Origin: Candidatus Zymogenaceae bacterium
Lineage (GTDB): Bacteria > Desulfobacterota > Zymogenia > Zymogenales > Zymogenaceae
NCBI GenBank assembly: GCA_016933535.1
Contig: JAFGAS010000061.1
Coordinates: 1-64,000 of the forward strand
Direction: 5' to 3'
DNA length: 64,000 nt
Part shown: one piece after another, positions 34,918 through 45,000 of the stretch
How positions within the stretch are numbered: the stretch's first letter is position 1
Layout of the letters: each line of letters starts with the position of its first letter
Notes under the pieces: model-generated
Database searches by the model: none
What the model was told of the DNA's origin: nothing
Seen by the model: the letters and a program-made list of their open reading frames with translations, nothing else
Position numbers and translations under genes: made by a program

Positions 34918-35622
34918 ATGAAGTCTACGAGAAGAAGCTCAATCTTAATGATCGCTTTTCTGGTTGGCGCGATCTGTCTTGTCTCACTGCCGGTCTATGC
35001 CCAAAGCGGGGCATCGCTTACGGTGGATAAGCGCACGTACACCCCCGGTGAGTCGATCACCGTTACGTTTAACGCGCCGGTGGGACTTCCCACCAATGCC
35101 TGGGTCGGAATTATCCCTTCGTCCGTCCCCCACGGGAGCGAGGCGACCAACGATCAGAACGATATCGCCTACAAGTATCTGAGTGGTAAGACCTACGGGA
35201 CGCTCGTCTTTACCGCCCCAACCAAGCCGGGGTCCTATGACCTTCGTATGAACAGCTCGGACAATAACGGCGCCGAGCTGACCTACGTTTCCTTTACCGT
35301 GTCCGGCGGCGCTGCGCCGTCATCGGCATCCCTCAATCTTGCCAAGTACAGCTTTGCTGCCGGCGAATCGATCGCCGTCACCTTTACCGCCCCGGGTGGA
35401 CTGGCCACGAACGCCTGGATAGGCATCATCCCTTCCTGGGTGGCCCACGGCAGCGAGGCGACTAACGACCAATACGACCTGGCCTATCAATATCTCTCGG
35501 GCAAGACCTCGGGGACGTTCTACTTCAACGCGCCCACGACGCCCGGCTCCTATGATTTTCGGATGCACAGCACCGATAACAACGGAATCGAACTGACGTC
35601 CGTTACCTTTACGGTACGGTAG
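34918..35622 (+). CDS. Secreted protein with two tandem beta-sandwich repeats
   Basis: After a signal peptide (about residues 1-28, ending VYAQS), the 234-residue protein consists of two close copies of a domain of about 97 residues (33-129 and 137-234). Each carries a Y/F-x-P/A-GESI strand, NAWxGIIPS, the loop HGSEATNDQ, YLSGKT and PGSYDxRM, and ends with a TFTV strand. The NAWxGIIP and PGxYDxR layout is reminiscent of SKICH-type beta-sandwiches, a weak resemblance only. There are no cysteines in the mature part. The start chosen is ATG at 34918 behind AAGGAG; ATG at 34891, coupled to the kinase stop, is also possible. Confidence 0.8.
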   Translation: MKSTRRSSILMIAFLVGAICLVSLPVYAQSGASLTVDKRTYTPGESITVTFNAPVGLPTNAWVGIIPSSVPHGSEATNDQNDIAYKYLSGKTYGTLVFTAPTKPGSYDLRMNSSDNNGAELTYVSFTVSGGAAPSSASLNLAKYSFAAGESIAVTFTAPGGLATNAWIGIIPSWVAHGSEATNDQYDLAYQYLSGKTSGTFYFNAPTTPGSYDFRMHSTDNNGIELTSVTFTVR

Positions 35623-35761
35623 ACAGACGGTTTTCATACCTATTCCGGGGGGACCTTGATTCGCCGCGTCGAACTCGACAAGACGATCAGCCCCCCCTTT
35701 TTTTATGCCGTCTTCCGAGGGAAAACGGGTCGGACGGCCGGACCCAACCGCTTATTTTTCC

Positions 35762-35790
35762 TTGAGAAAACAACCGAAGTGTGCTATAGG
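35762..35790 (+). promoter_or_regulatory. Predicted promoter of selA
   Basis: TTGAGA (35762-35767) is followed after 17 bases by TATAGG (35785-35790), preceded by TG for an extended -10. The transcript would begin only a few bases before the ATG at 35800, giving an almost leaderless message. Confidence 0.5.
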
Positions 35791-35799
35791 TGTTAAAAA

Positions 35800-37275
35800 A
35801 TGAGCGGCGATATGCCAAAAAAAACCGAAAATCCGGCCCCGCGATCCGTCCTCTCCAGGCTCCCCGCGGTGGAAAAGCTGCTGTCACATCCGCACGTCAG
35901 GGAACTTGCGGGCCGCTTTCCCCCGATGGTAGTCAAACAGGCCGTCCGTGACGCCGTCTCGGACGCGCGCGGGCAGCTCAAAAGCGGCCCGTCGTCAGGC
36001 GTGATCTCCGAGCCCACGCTCCTGGCGCTCATTGAGGACTGGCTCCTCAAATCGATTACCCCGCGGCTTACCCCCGTTATCAATGCCACCGGGATCATCC
36101 TGCACACCAATCTCGGGCGGGCGCCCCTGGCAGACGGGGCGATGGATCACGTGGTGGCAATCGCCTCCGGCTATTCCAACCTCGAATTTAACCTCGATGA
36201 AGGCCGGCGGGGATCACGCCGGGACCATCTCTCGGGGGTAATCACGGAAATCACCGGCGCCCCGGCCTCGCTTATCGTCAACAACAATGCCGCGGCCGTA
36301 CTCGTGGCCCTCAACTCCCTGGCCGAGGGCCGGGAGGTTATCGTCTCCCGCGGTGAGCTGGTGGAGATCGGCGGCGCGTTTAGGATTCCGGACGTTATGG
36401 AAAAGAGCGGCGCCTGCCTCCGGGAGGTGGGAACGACCAACCGGACACGGCTTTCGGATTACGAGGGGGCCATCGGGTCGCAGACGGCGCTGCTCCTCAA
36501 GGTCCATACCTCCAACTACCGGATCGTCGGTTTTACCGAGGAGGTCTCGGCGTCCGAGCTTGTCGCCCTCGGCAAAAGGTACGACGTCCCGGTCATGGAG
36601 GACCTCGGCAGCGGCTCAATTATCGACCTGGCCCCCTGGGGCCTGCCCCACGAGCCGACCGTACCGGAGGTGGTCTCGTCGGGCGTCGACGTCATTACTT
36701 TTTCCGGGGATAAACTTTTGGGGGCAAGTCAGGCCGGCTTTGTCGTCGGGGCGGCAGATTACATCGATCGAATCGCCGTAAACCCCCTTTCCCGGGCGGT
36801 ACGCGTCGATAAGATGACGCTGGCCGCTATCGAATCGACCCTCATGCTCTACCGCGACCACGAAGAGGCCCTCAGCAAGATTCCCGTCATCAGGATGATT
36901 ACGATGTCCTATGACGAGACAAAGGGCAGGGCCACTCGAATCGCCCGGCGGCTCAACCGGGAGCCCCATCCAAATTACCACGTTGGCACGGCCGACGATT
37001 GTTCCGGGGTCGGCGGCGGGGCCTTCCCCACCGCCGAGCTGCCGAGCCGGGTAGTCACGATCATCCCTCTGGCCGAGAGTCCCGACAAACTCGAGGAGCG
37101 GCTGCGGAGGCAAGACGTGCCTATCGTGGCCCGGATTACGCACGAACGCCTGATCCTTGACCCCCGCACGGTCACCGACCGCCAGATACCGAATCTAATC
37201 CGGGGAACTGTGGCGGCGCTGAGGGGCGATACGGGATCGCAGCATACTAACAGACCCGAACACGATAATGGGTAA
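35800..37275 (+). CDS. selA: L-seryl-tRNA(Sec) selenium transferase
   Basis: The 491-residue PLP enzyme converts seryl-tRNA(Sec) to selenocysteinyl-tRNA(Sec) using selenophosphate. The N-terminal tRNA-binding part (LPAVEKLLSHP), the block NATGIILHTNLGRAPL (about residue 90), YSNLEFNLDEGRRGSR and the PLP lysine K305 in FSGDKLLGASQAG are all present. The length is slightly above the usual 460-470. Its presence implies that the organism makes selenoproteins, although selB, selC and selD are not in the window. Twelve bases separate it from the next small gene. Confidence 0.95.
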   Translation: MSGDMPKKTENPAPRSVLSRLPAVEKLLSHPHVRELAGRFPPMVVKQAVRDAVSDARGQLKSGPSSGVISEPTLLALIEDWLLKSITPRLTPVINATGIILHTNLGRAPLADGAMDHVVAIASGYSNLEFNLDEGRRGSRRDHLSGVITEITGAPASLIVNNNAAAVLVALNSLAEGREVIVSRGELVEIGGAFRIPDVMEKSGACLREVGTTNRTRLSDYEGAIGSQTALLLKVHTSNYRIVGFTEEVSASELVALGKRYDVPVMEDLGSGSIIDLAPWGLPHEPTVPEVVSSGVDVITFSGDKLLGASQAGFVVGAADYIDRIAVNPLSRAVRVDKMTLAAIESTLMLYRDHEEALSKIPVIRMITMSYDETKGRATRIARRLNREPHPNYHVGTADDCSGVGGGAFPTAELPSRVVTIIPLAESPDKLEERLRRQDVPIVARITHERLILDPRTVTDRQIPNLIRGTVAALRGDTGSQHTNRPEHDNG

Positions 37276-37286
37276 GGAGGAGTGCG

Positions 37287-37541
37287 ATGTCAGAAGAGGT
37301 AAAAGTCGGAGAGGTCATCAAGTTCTTTGCCAAGCCGTCCGTTGCGGCGATAAAGGCGACCGGCCCCATCAAGGTCGGCGATGAGCTTCATTTCAAGGGC
37401 GCCACGACCGATTTTGTCGAGGTGGTAGTTTCGATGCAGATCGATAACACCGAGGTAACGGAGGTCGGTTCGGGGGCGCTCGTCGGGATTAAGACCAAAG
37501 ACAGGGTACGACCGGGAGACCATGTCATGAAGGCACCATAA
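37287..37541 (+). CDS. EF-Tu domain-2-like small protein
   Basis: The 84-residue protein matches the small stand-alone translation-factor beta-barrel family. VGEVIKFFAKPSVAAIKA, the PIKVGDELHFKGATTDF segment, SMQIDN and VGIKTKDRVRPGD correspond to domain 2 of EF-Tu/SelB-type GTPases. There is no GTPase domain. GGAGG lies eight bases before the ATG. It follows selA directly, so it is probably co-transcribed. Whether it serves selenocysteine insertion or another RNA/protein is unknown. Confidence 0.82.
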   Translation: MSEEVKVGEVIKFFAKPSVAAIKATGPIKVGDELHFKGATTDFVEVVVSMQIDNTEVTEVGSGALVGIKTKDRVRPGDHVMKAP

Positions 37542-37551
37542 TTTGGAAAAC

Positions 37552-38436
37552 ATGCTCATCGAAATCCGCGGCCTGCACCACGTCTTCTTCCCCGGGACGC
37601 CCCTTGAAAAGGCGGCACTGGCGGGAGTGGACTTGAGTGTCGGCCGCGGCGAGTTTATTGCACTTATCGGCCGAACCGGGTCGGGAAAGACGACGCTGGC
37701 GCTTTCTCTCAACGGCCTGTTGATCCCGACCAGGGGCAGCGTCCGCGTCGGCGACGTTGTCGTAGGGCCGTCCACAAAAAAAACCGCCCGTCTCCGCGAC
37801 CGGGTCGGCCTGGTCTTCCAGTATCCGGAGCACCAGCTCTTCGAGGAGACGGTCATTTCCGAAATATCGTTCGGCCTGGTGAATCGGGGAGAGCTCCCGG
37901 AGCCCGAGATCAGGACCCGGGTCTACGAGGCTGCGCGCCTGGTAAACCTCGACCTCGATCGATTGAAAGACCGCTCGCCGTTTACCCTGTCGGGGGGAGA
38001 GCAGCGCAAGGTCGCCATTGCGTCGATTATCTGTATGGAACCGGATATCCTGATCTTTGACGAGCCGACCCAGGGGCTCGATTCCCGATCTCGCTCGGAG
38101 GCCTTGCGGCATATCAAGGAGCTTAACGCCCGGGGCAAAACCGTTATTATCATCTCTCACGACCTGGAGGAGGTCATCCGGGTGGCGGACCGGATCGTCG
38201 TCCTGGAACGGGGAAAGGTCATGCTCGACCGCAGCCCCGAGGGTCTTTTCGCTGATCCCGAGACCCTGGAGGCGGCACGGCCCTTTCTGCCCGATGTTAC
38301 GCAACTGCTAATCGGTTTGAAGGAGAAGGGATGGGATATCAAGACAAATACCTATCGTTCCGACCGGGCGCTGACCGAGATCTTCGGAGCCCTCGATCGA
38401 GGTCCCTGGACGGGTCAGGGGACAATCGGCACGTGA
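37552..38436 (+). CDS. ECF/CbiO-type ABC transporter ATPase
   Basis: The 294-residue ATPase is of the energy-coupling-factor or cobalt-transporter type: Walker A GRTGSGKT (about residue 40), the Q-loop VFQYPEHQLFEETV (a CbiO/EcfA hallmark), signature LSGGEQRKVAIASI and Walker B ILIFDEPTQGLD. No T-component or substrate-binding S-component gene is nearby, so it may energise a transporter encoded elsewhere. The ATG at 37552 is preferred over the TTG at 37543. The stop overlaps the start of the next gene (GTGA at 38433-38436). Confidence 0.88.
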   Translation: MLIEIRGLHHVFFPGTPLEKAALAGVDLSVGRGEFIALIGRTGSGKTTLALSLNGLLIPTRGSVRVGDVVVGPSTKKTARLRDRVGLVFQYPEHQLFEETVISEISFGLVNRGELPEPEIRTRVYEAARLVNLDLDRLKDRSPFTLSGGEQRKVAIASIICMEPDILIFDEPTQGLDSRSRSEALRHIKELNARGKTVIIISHDLEEVIRVADRIVVLERGKVMLDRSPEGLFADPETLEAARPFLPDVTQLLIGLKEKGWDIKTNTYRSDRALTEIFGALDRGPWTGQGTIGT

Positions 38437-39029
38437 GTGCCGTTGGGCGCCTCTGCCGCGCTCTACTTCTGTCCGCCTTCGCGATGCTCTGGGCGTGCCA
38501 CGCCGCCCCCCCGGAGGGCGGGGAGGCACCGAAGGCAGGCGGGGTATTTTTTGACGTGCTGGAGGCCGTCGGAGAGGTCGAACAATCCCTGCCGAAGGCC
38601 GACCCCCGGGACCCGGACGTGCCGCGCGGCGAATGGAACCTCATCGACCATGCCCGGCAGCGATTTACGCTTCCCCGTGCGGTCTACGAATACTCAACGG
38701 AAAACGACTACTATCTATATGACGACACTGACAACACGGGCGGAGGGGACGGTACCCGGGGGGATGCCCTGGATGTCATCCTTGACGCCGAATGGGATGA
38801 GTACCGTACCCTCTCTCTGTCGGTGTCGGCCGAAACGCCCGACACCCAGCTTCTGAAGTACGCCCAGGATTCGCTGGCGGATTTTTATCGGGATCTGCCG
38901 ATCCTGATGTCGGCCGTACCCGACACGATGAGGGAGCGGGTAATCCACATCGTTGTGCTCAGGTATTTCAATACGATCCTGCGGGCGGGGGTGGACCCTC
39001 GTCTCTTTACGGTCATGCAGCCCCGCTGA
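38433..39029 (+). CDS. Predicted lipoprotein of unknown function
   Basis: The 198-residue product starts at GTG 38433, overlapping the ATPase stop, and has a lipobox at about residue 20 (FAMLWAC). I do not recognise the mature part; it has an acidic, glycine-rich stretch (YLYDDTDNTGGGDG) near the middle and otherwise looks globular and helical, ending in a REVIHIVVL-like helix region. It lies 25 bases ahead of the macroglobulin-associated genes and may be their first member. Confidence 0.75.
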   Translation: MSAVGRLCRALLLSAFAMLWACHAAPPEGGEAPKAGGVFFDVLEAVGEVEQSLPKADPRDPDVPRGEWNLIDHARQRFTLPRAVYEYSTENDYYLYDDTDNTGGGDGTRGDALDVILDAEWDEYRTLSLSVSAETPDTQLLKYAQDSLADFYRDLPILMSAVPDTMRERVIHIVVLRYFNTILRAGVDPRLFTVMQPR

Positions 39030-39054
39030 GGTCCGGGGAAATAAGGAGCATGTC

Positions 39055-40818
39055 ATGGGACAAAGAAACCGGGTACCGGTAATCATCTCGGGTGTCGTGA
39101 TTATCGCCGCGCTGTGCCTCGTGTTCGGCATGAGGATCGGGGATGCACGGGGCGGCGACGCCGACGAACTTTTTCGGCTCATTCCCGAAAACGTGGGGTC
39201 GTTCATCTACCTGCGTGATCTGAAACAGGGGCTCTCGCCGTTCTTGAGCAGCGACTATTATGACGAGGTGTCAGATCTCGCGGTTTTTGACGGGCCGTTC
39301 AAGACGGATCTCTCCGCTCCGATCTTAACAAGGCTCGGGGATTTTGAAAAATCAACCGGTATACGTCCAACGCCGCGCCGCCTGTTATGGATCGTCGGAA
39401 AACGGGCGCTCTTTTTTACCGCGGGCGGTATGGGGACCGGGGCCTCGGCGGGTGTCTTCGAGACGGGATCTTTCAAGGGCCTGGTCATCAACCTTGTATC
39501 GGTCTTTTCGGGCGGCGTTGCCAAACAAGATTGGGGAGACTACTCGGTCTGGGTTGTTACGGCCGGCGGCAGACAGATATATTATAAGACAACGAAGGGA
39601 TACACGATATTTTCCGATTCTCCCGACCTCTTCAAGGACCAGTGGGAGATCGTAACGGGGAATAATCCTGCCGCACCTCCGAGAAATTCCCGGGTCATGA
39701 ATCTCGTTTCCAGGCTCCCCCAGGGATATCATATCCTCTACTATTCCACCGACGTCATGAAACCGGATCCCGCCGCAAAAGGCCTTGGGGCCAGGATGGT
39801 GCGGCTGCTGTCCGGCACGGACGCGGTGGCGGCCGCCGTAACCTTCACGCAAACGGGTTTTGACGCCGCCCTCTATGCACCGTACAGCACCGGAGAGGCG
39901 AAAAGCGACCTTGCCCGGCTCGGGACGCTTACCGATAAGGCGTCGATCGACCTTGGACCGATTCCCGGGGAGACGGCGGCGCTGGTTGTCTTTCGGGCCT
40001 TCGACCCGAGTATCCTCTATACCCACTTCTCCAAGAGCTGGTTTGGGGACGTGACGGAGCGGGTAGCCTATATCTCCGTGCTCAATACGTGGAAGGACAA
40101 GGGGGGATTCGACCTGGAGGGGGGCATCGTCAACAACCTCGGCAGGGGGGCAATGGCGGCGCTCGTGGGGCTGGGGTGGGAAGCCGAAAAGCCGCATCTG
40201 AAAATGATTGCCTCCGTGGGCGTAAAGCCGGGCGGCGAGGTGGCGCTTTCGGGAAACCTCTCCAAGCTTTACTCCTACTCGTTCTTTGACGGCGGTCCCC
40301 AGGTCATTACATTGGATAACGCCTCCCTGTCTTACATGGGGGTATTTCGAGAAAAGACAATCGACTGGAACGGGTCGGACTATATCGTTTCCGTCAAGGC
40401 AAACCCGGGATTCGCCTTCTGGGGCGGGAGACTCTTTGCCTTCTGGGATCTTTCGACAATCCAGCAGCTCATCGATAACGAGGCCATCTCCTCGATGGAA
40501 AGGGCGGGTGGATTGTTCGACCGCGACTTCCTCGTGAAATCGGCGCCCTTTATCGAGGCCCAGAAAAAAATTGCCGCCGATGACTATGACCTCTACGCAT
40601 ATCTGGACGGAAATAACGCCGTATCGCTGCTGGAGAATTATCTGGTCAATCTCTCGGCGAACTATACCTATTTTCTCTATCAGGATTCGGAAAAGAGGCT
40701 GCTGCCGCTTTTGGAACTGACGCGGCGTACATTTGTCTCATGTTCCGGGGGCATTAACTTCACGGCCGATGCCGTTGAGGGCACGTTCACGCTCACGACA
40801 AAAGACCTCGATGAATAG
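39055..40818 (+). CDS. Membrane-anchored DUF2138/YfaA-like protein
   Basis: The 587-residue protein has one N-terminal membrane anchor (about residues 8-26) and a large periplasmic part. Its place directly before a DUF1175 gene and an alpha-2-macroglobulin gene is the arrangement of the Escherichia coli yfa cluster, where YfaA (DUF2138) occupies this position. Motif-level confirmation from sequence alone is weak: the LFRLIPENVGSFIYLRDL opening and GETAALVVFRAFDPS blocks are compatible with a DUF2138/DUF3352-like fold. AAGGAG lies six bases before the ATG at 39055. It overlaps the next gene by eight bases. Confidence 0.72.
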   Translation: MGQRNRVPVIISGVVIIAALCLVFGMRIGDARGGDADELFRLIPENVGSFIYLRDLKQGLSPFLSSDYYDEVSDLAVFDGPFKTDLSAPILTRLGDFEKSTGIRPTPRRLLWIVGKRALFFTAGGMGTGASAGVFETGSFKGLVINLVSVFSGGVAKQDWGDYSVWVVTAGGRQIYYKTTKGYTIFSDSPDLFKDQWEIVTGNNPAAPPRNSRVMNLVSRLPQGYHILYYSTDVMKPDPAAKGLGARMVRLLSGTDAVAAAVTFTQTGFDAALYAPYSTGEAKSDLARLGTLTDKASIDLGPIPGETAALVVFRAFDPSILYTHFSKSWFGDVTERVAYISVLNTWKDKGGFDLEGGIVNNLGRGAMAALVGLGWEAEKPHLKMIASVGVKPGGEVALSGNLSKLYSYSFFDGGPQVITLDNASLSYMGVFREKTIDWNGSDYIVSVKANPGFAFWGGRLFAFWDLSTIQQLIDNEAISSMERAGGLFDRDFLVKSAPFIEAQKKIAADDYDLYAYLDGNNAVSLLENYLVNLSANYTYFLYQDSEKRLLPLLELTRRTFVSCSGGINFTADAVEGTFTLTTKDLDE

Positions 40819-41866
40819 ATGGGCCGCGATCCTCTTGTCGATCGTGCTTGCGGGGACAATTGCCTCCTGCGGCCGGGCGACCGATATAGCCGTCGTTGCC
40901 TCAGAAGATACGCTCTCGGCAAATAAACAGGATACCCTGGACATTACGATCCGCGCCGAGACCGAATCCGGCCGGCCCGCCCGATGGTGCGGCGGCCCGG
41001 TAACGGTAACCCTTTGCGGTCCTGAGGTGACTATGGTGGCCGACGGGCCCGTCAGATTCAAAAACGGCACGGCCTCGATCCGCCTGATCTCGACGTTCGA
41101 GACAGGGATCCTCTTAGTCAGGGCCGAGGCGCCGGGTTTGGTCCCGGGGGAGGCAACCGTTACCGTCGTCAGTGATTACCGGGACGGGGACGGCGACGGT
41201 TTTCCCGACGTGGCCGAACTCTTCGGAGATACCGACCGACTCAACTTTCGGCGCTGGTTTTGCGCCGTGGCAGAGTCGCAGGTTTTCGAGGAAAACCGGC
41301 GGTGGGACGAGCTCAACCGGGACTGTGCGGGGTTGGTCCGGTTTGCCTATGTCGAGGCCCTCAAGCGGCACGACGACGCCTTTTTCGCGTCCTATGCCGC
41401 GCTGGTCTCCCCGGCCAACCCGGACGTGAAAAAGTACGCCTATCCCGATGTGCCGCTGCTGGGCACGGCGGTCTTTCGCACGGCCGGGGGAAGATTTGAG
41501 CCGGCCGATATCGGCCTTAACTTTTCGGCCGCGGGAACGGCCGAGGCGCTGCTCCAGTATAACGTCGTGTTCCTGGGGCGGACCGGGCGGGACGTGTTGC
41601 CGGGGGACCTATTGTTCTTTTTCAATCCCGATAATCCCCGGATGCCCTCTCATACCATGATCTACCTGGGTGAGTGGGGGCGCGAGGCTGACGATGACGA
41701 AAACGAGGACTGGCTCGTCTACCACACCGGGCCCCGGACCCACGACCGGGGGGAGGTGCGAAAGGTGCACCTGGCCACGCTCAAGGCACACCCGGACGAG
41801 CGGTGGCGGCCGGTGACGGAAAACGACCATTTTCTCGGGTACTATCGGCTCAAGATACTCAATTGA
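40811..41866 (+). CDS. DUF1175/YfaT-like lipoprotein
   Basis: The 351-residue lipoprotein (lipobox AGTIASC at about residue 20) has an N-terminal immunoglobulin-like beta domain (about 25-120) and a C-terminal DUF1175 domain with NRDCAGLVRFAYVEAL (a cysteine-containing segment recalling NlpC/P60-like folds, about residue 175) and the SHTMIYLGEWG segment near residue 283. Cys in DCAGL and His in SHTMIYLG could make a catalytic pair. An acidic DGDGDGFPD calcium-like motif lies near residue 130. The neighbours are the macroglobulin and DUF2138-like genes, as in the yfa cluster. Confidence 0.82.
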   Translation: MNRWAAILLSIVLAGTIASCGRATDIAVVASEDTLSANKQDTLDITIRAETESGRPARWCGGPVTVTLCGPEVTMVADGPVRFKNGTASIRLISTFETGILLVRAEAPGLVPGEATVTVVSDYRDGDGDGFPDVAELFGDTDRLNFRRWFCAVAESQVFEENRRWDELNRDCAGLVRFAYVEALKRHDDAFFASYAALVSPANPDVKKYAYPDVPLLGTAVFRTAGGRFEPADIGLNFSAAGTAEALLQYNVVFLGRTGRDVLPGDLLFFFNPDNPRMPSHTMIYLGEWGREADDDENEDWLVYHTGPRTHDRGEVRKVHLATLKAHPDERWRPVTENDHFLGYYRLKILN

Positions 41867-42040
41867 AGGCCCGTGTCCCCTTTCGGGAGGGGACGTATCA
41901 CAAAGCGCCGGGGGCGCCGCCAGGCGGGGCCTGCCGGTGGTCCTGAGGTAGATGGGCAGACTTCGGCCCATCCACGCGGCCCCTGCGGCCGGTAGCAGTG
42001 GATAGATATATAACGGCATACTCTATCAACGAGGGAAATC

Positions 42041-45000
42041 ATGAAAAAGTCCCTTATCTTTACCGTCGTGCTTTTTTTGGCTCTTCCGGCCCTGTCTCTG
42101 GCGGGCTCCTTTGAGCTTTCCACCGACAAGATATTTGCCCCCGGTGAGCCGATCTCGGTTACGGTGTCGGCCATGGACGTGCCCACGCTGGATATCCGGG
42201 TCTACCGGGTAGACGACCCGAAGACCTACTTCCTGGGGCTCTCGGACGTCCACTCACCGGTAGTCGAGACCAGGCGGGACGTATCGGCCCCCTCGGAGAT
42301 GGTGGGCGCCGTCAAGCGCAAGGCCGCGCGGCTGTTGAGGGACGATTACCGGGGCAAGCTCACCGACAACATCCGCAACGACATGGTGTCGGCCCTGGGC
42401 CTTCCCCATGCCGCGGAGCCGGCAGCGCCCCCACCGGAAAGCTATGAGCTCTTCCCGATACTCAATCGCTTCACCTTCCTCAACCGCTGGCAGGAAAACC
42501 TCGTCATTTCGCGCTCCGGCCAATGGCAGTACCATACCATTAACGTGAACATCCCCGGGATCGGCTGCTATCTCGTCGAGGCGGTCTATCAGGACGAGGT
42601 GGCCTATACGATGGTGGTGGTAACCCCGATGTCGTTCGTCGTCAAGAATTCGTCGTCCGACAGCCTTATCTACGTGGCCGACCGCGTGAGCGGAAAGCCG
42701 ATGCGGGGTGTCAAGGTCTCCGTCTACGATCAGAAGAAAGACCTCCTCTTTAAAGGCACGACCGACTCGGAAGGGACCTACTACTCGAAGGTGAAGACGG
42801 GCGATTCCAACACGATCTACGTCTTCGCCGAGGACGGCGACAGCTTCACCCTGGCAGATCCCTATGCCTACTGGTGGGAATCGGCCGACGACAAGGTCTA
42901 TACCTACACCGACCGGCCCGTCTATCGCCCCGGAGACACGGTCTTTTTCCGCTCCATCTTGAGGGAATCGACCGACTCGGGGCTCAAGGTCCCCGACCGG
43001 AGTGACAGTTACCTCGTTATCATTAATGACGCCAAGGGCAACGAGGTCTTCAGGGACGAGCTTCCGATCACCGAATACGGGAGCCTGGCCGGCAACATTA
43101 CGCTGGGCGGCGAGCCCTCTCTCGGGGAGTACCAGATCGTCGTGGGCTTAAACGGCCAGAATTACTACAGCCGATTTAAGGTCGAGGAATATAAGAAGCC
43201 GGAGTACGAGGTCAAGGTCTCGACGGATAAGGGTGTCTATATCCGGGGCGAGACGATCCATGCCGATATCGACGCGGGATACTATTTCGGCAGCCCCGTT
43301 TCGGAGGCGAAAGTCGATTATACCGTCTACCGGTCGGTCTACGAGCGCCCCTGGTGGTGGGGGTACGATTGGGGCTGGTATTTCATGGATTCCGACTACT
43401 ACTACACCCATGAGAAGGTGATGGTCGACAGCGGCACGGCAGCCCTGGATAACCGGGGAAAGCTCACGCTGACGGTTGATACATCTCAATATCTCGAATC
43501 GGCCGATAAAGATTATATGTTCACCATCGAGGCCTCCGTCACCGATCTCTCCCGCCGAGTGGTTACGACAAGCTCGGTGGTCAAGGTCGTCCGTTCTTCC
43601 TACTCCGTCACAGTGCGGCCAGACCGGTGGATCTATACTCCCGGCGACACGGCGCGCGTTACGGTAAATGTCTCGGACTTCGACGATAAAGGGGTGCCCG
43701 GCGTCCCGATCAACGTTATCGTGACCGTGACCGACTGGAAGACCGGCACCGTCGCCGCATCCACGACGCTTACCGGTATTACCAACGCCGCCGGGGACGC
43801 GATTATTGAATATCCCGTGAAAAACGTGGGCGATATTACCTTTGCCGCCACGGTCTTCGACAAGATGGGAAACGCCACCTCGGCTCGGGACAGCTCCTAC
43901 TCGGTTACCAAGGACTACGGATACGGAGGGGATTCCGGGGGCGGCGTGTCAATCGTGCCCGATAAAGACACCTATGCCGTCGGCGATACGGCGCACGTCC
44001 TGATCGCCGCGCCGGTGACCGATACGTATCTCCTGGTTACCACCGAGGGGGAATCGATCTACGACAGCAGGGTCATAAAAATCACCGGCGGCTCGACGAT
44101 GCTCGATCTGCCGATAAAGGAGCGATACGCGCCCAACGTCTATGTATCGGTCTCGGCGATCTTCAATGATGAGCTCTACACGGAAAATAAGAACATCATC
44201 ATTCCGCCGACCGCCAAGTTCGTCAATGTCGAGGTGATAGCCGACAAGGCCGTCTATGAGCCGCAGGAAAAAGGCACGTTTACCATCAAAACCACCGATG
44301 ACAAGGGCAAGCCCGTGACCGCCGAGGTCTCGCTGGGCATTGTCGACGACGCCATCTACGCCATCTCTCCTGAGATGGTCGACGAGATACAGAAGTATTT
44401 CTATTCCCTGCGCTACCATTCGGTGGATACGTCTTCGTCCCTCTACTTCCGATTTTACGGCTATTCCCATCGAAAGGGGCTGCTGGCGGGACTCCCCGAA
44501 AAGGAGACAAAGCTTGCCGACTTCAAGGGAGACAGTCTCGTTGAGCCGAAGATACGAAAGGATTTCAAAGATACGATGTATTGGTCTCCCACCATCACGA
44601 CCGGCAGGGACGGCACCGCAACGATCGACGTAACGTTTCCGGACAACCTCACGCGGTGGCGGGCGACGGTAAGGGGGGTGACCTCCGGCGATTCTATGGG
44701 CCAGGTAACCTACACCGTCATCAGCAGGAAGGACCTCCTGGTCAGGATAGAGTCGCCCCGTTTCCTTCGCCAGGGAGACGACCTGGTCATCTCTACGATC
44801 GCCCATAACTACCTGTCCACGGATAAGAATGTCCGCTTCACCTTCGAGGCCAAGGGGATCACCCTCATCTCCGGCAAGCCCGTCGACGCCGTCGTTCCAA
44901 AGAACGGCGAAAAAAGAATCGACTGGCACGTAAAGGCCGACCTCGTCGGGGACGCGGTCCTCACGGCCAAGGCAATGACGAACGAGGTTTCAGACGGCAT

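Noticed and set aside
35760-35800. Claim that selA is truly leaderless
   Set aside because: The promoter prediction would put the transcript start close to the ATG, but AGGTG at 35788-35792 could be a ribosome-binding site and another promoter further upstream cannot be excluded.
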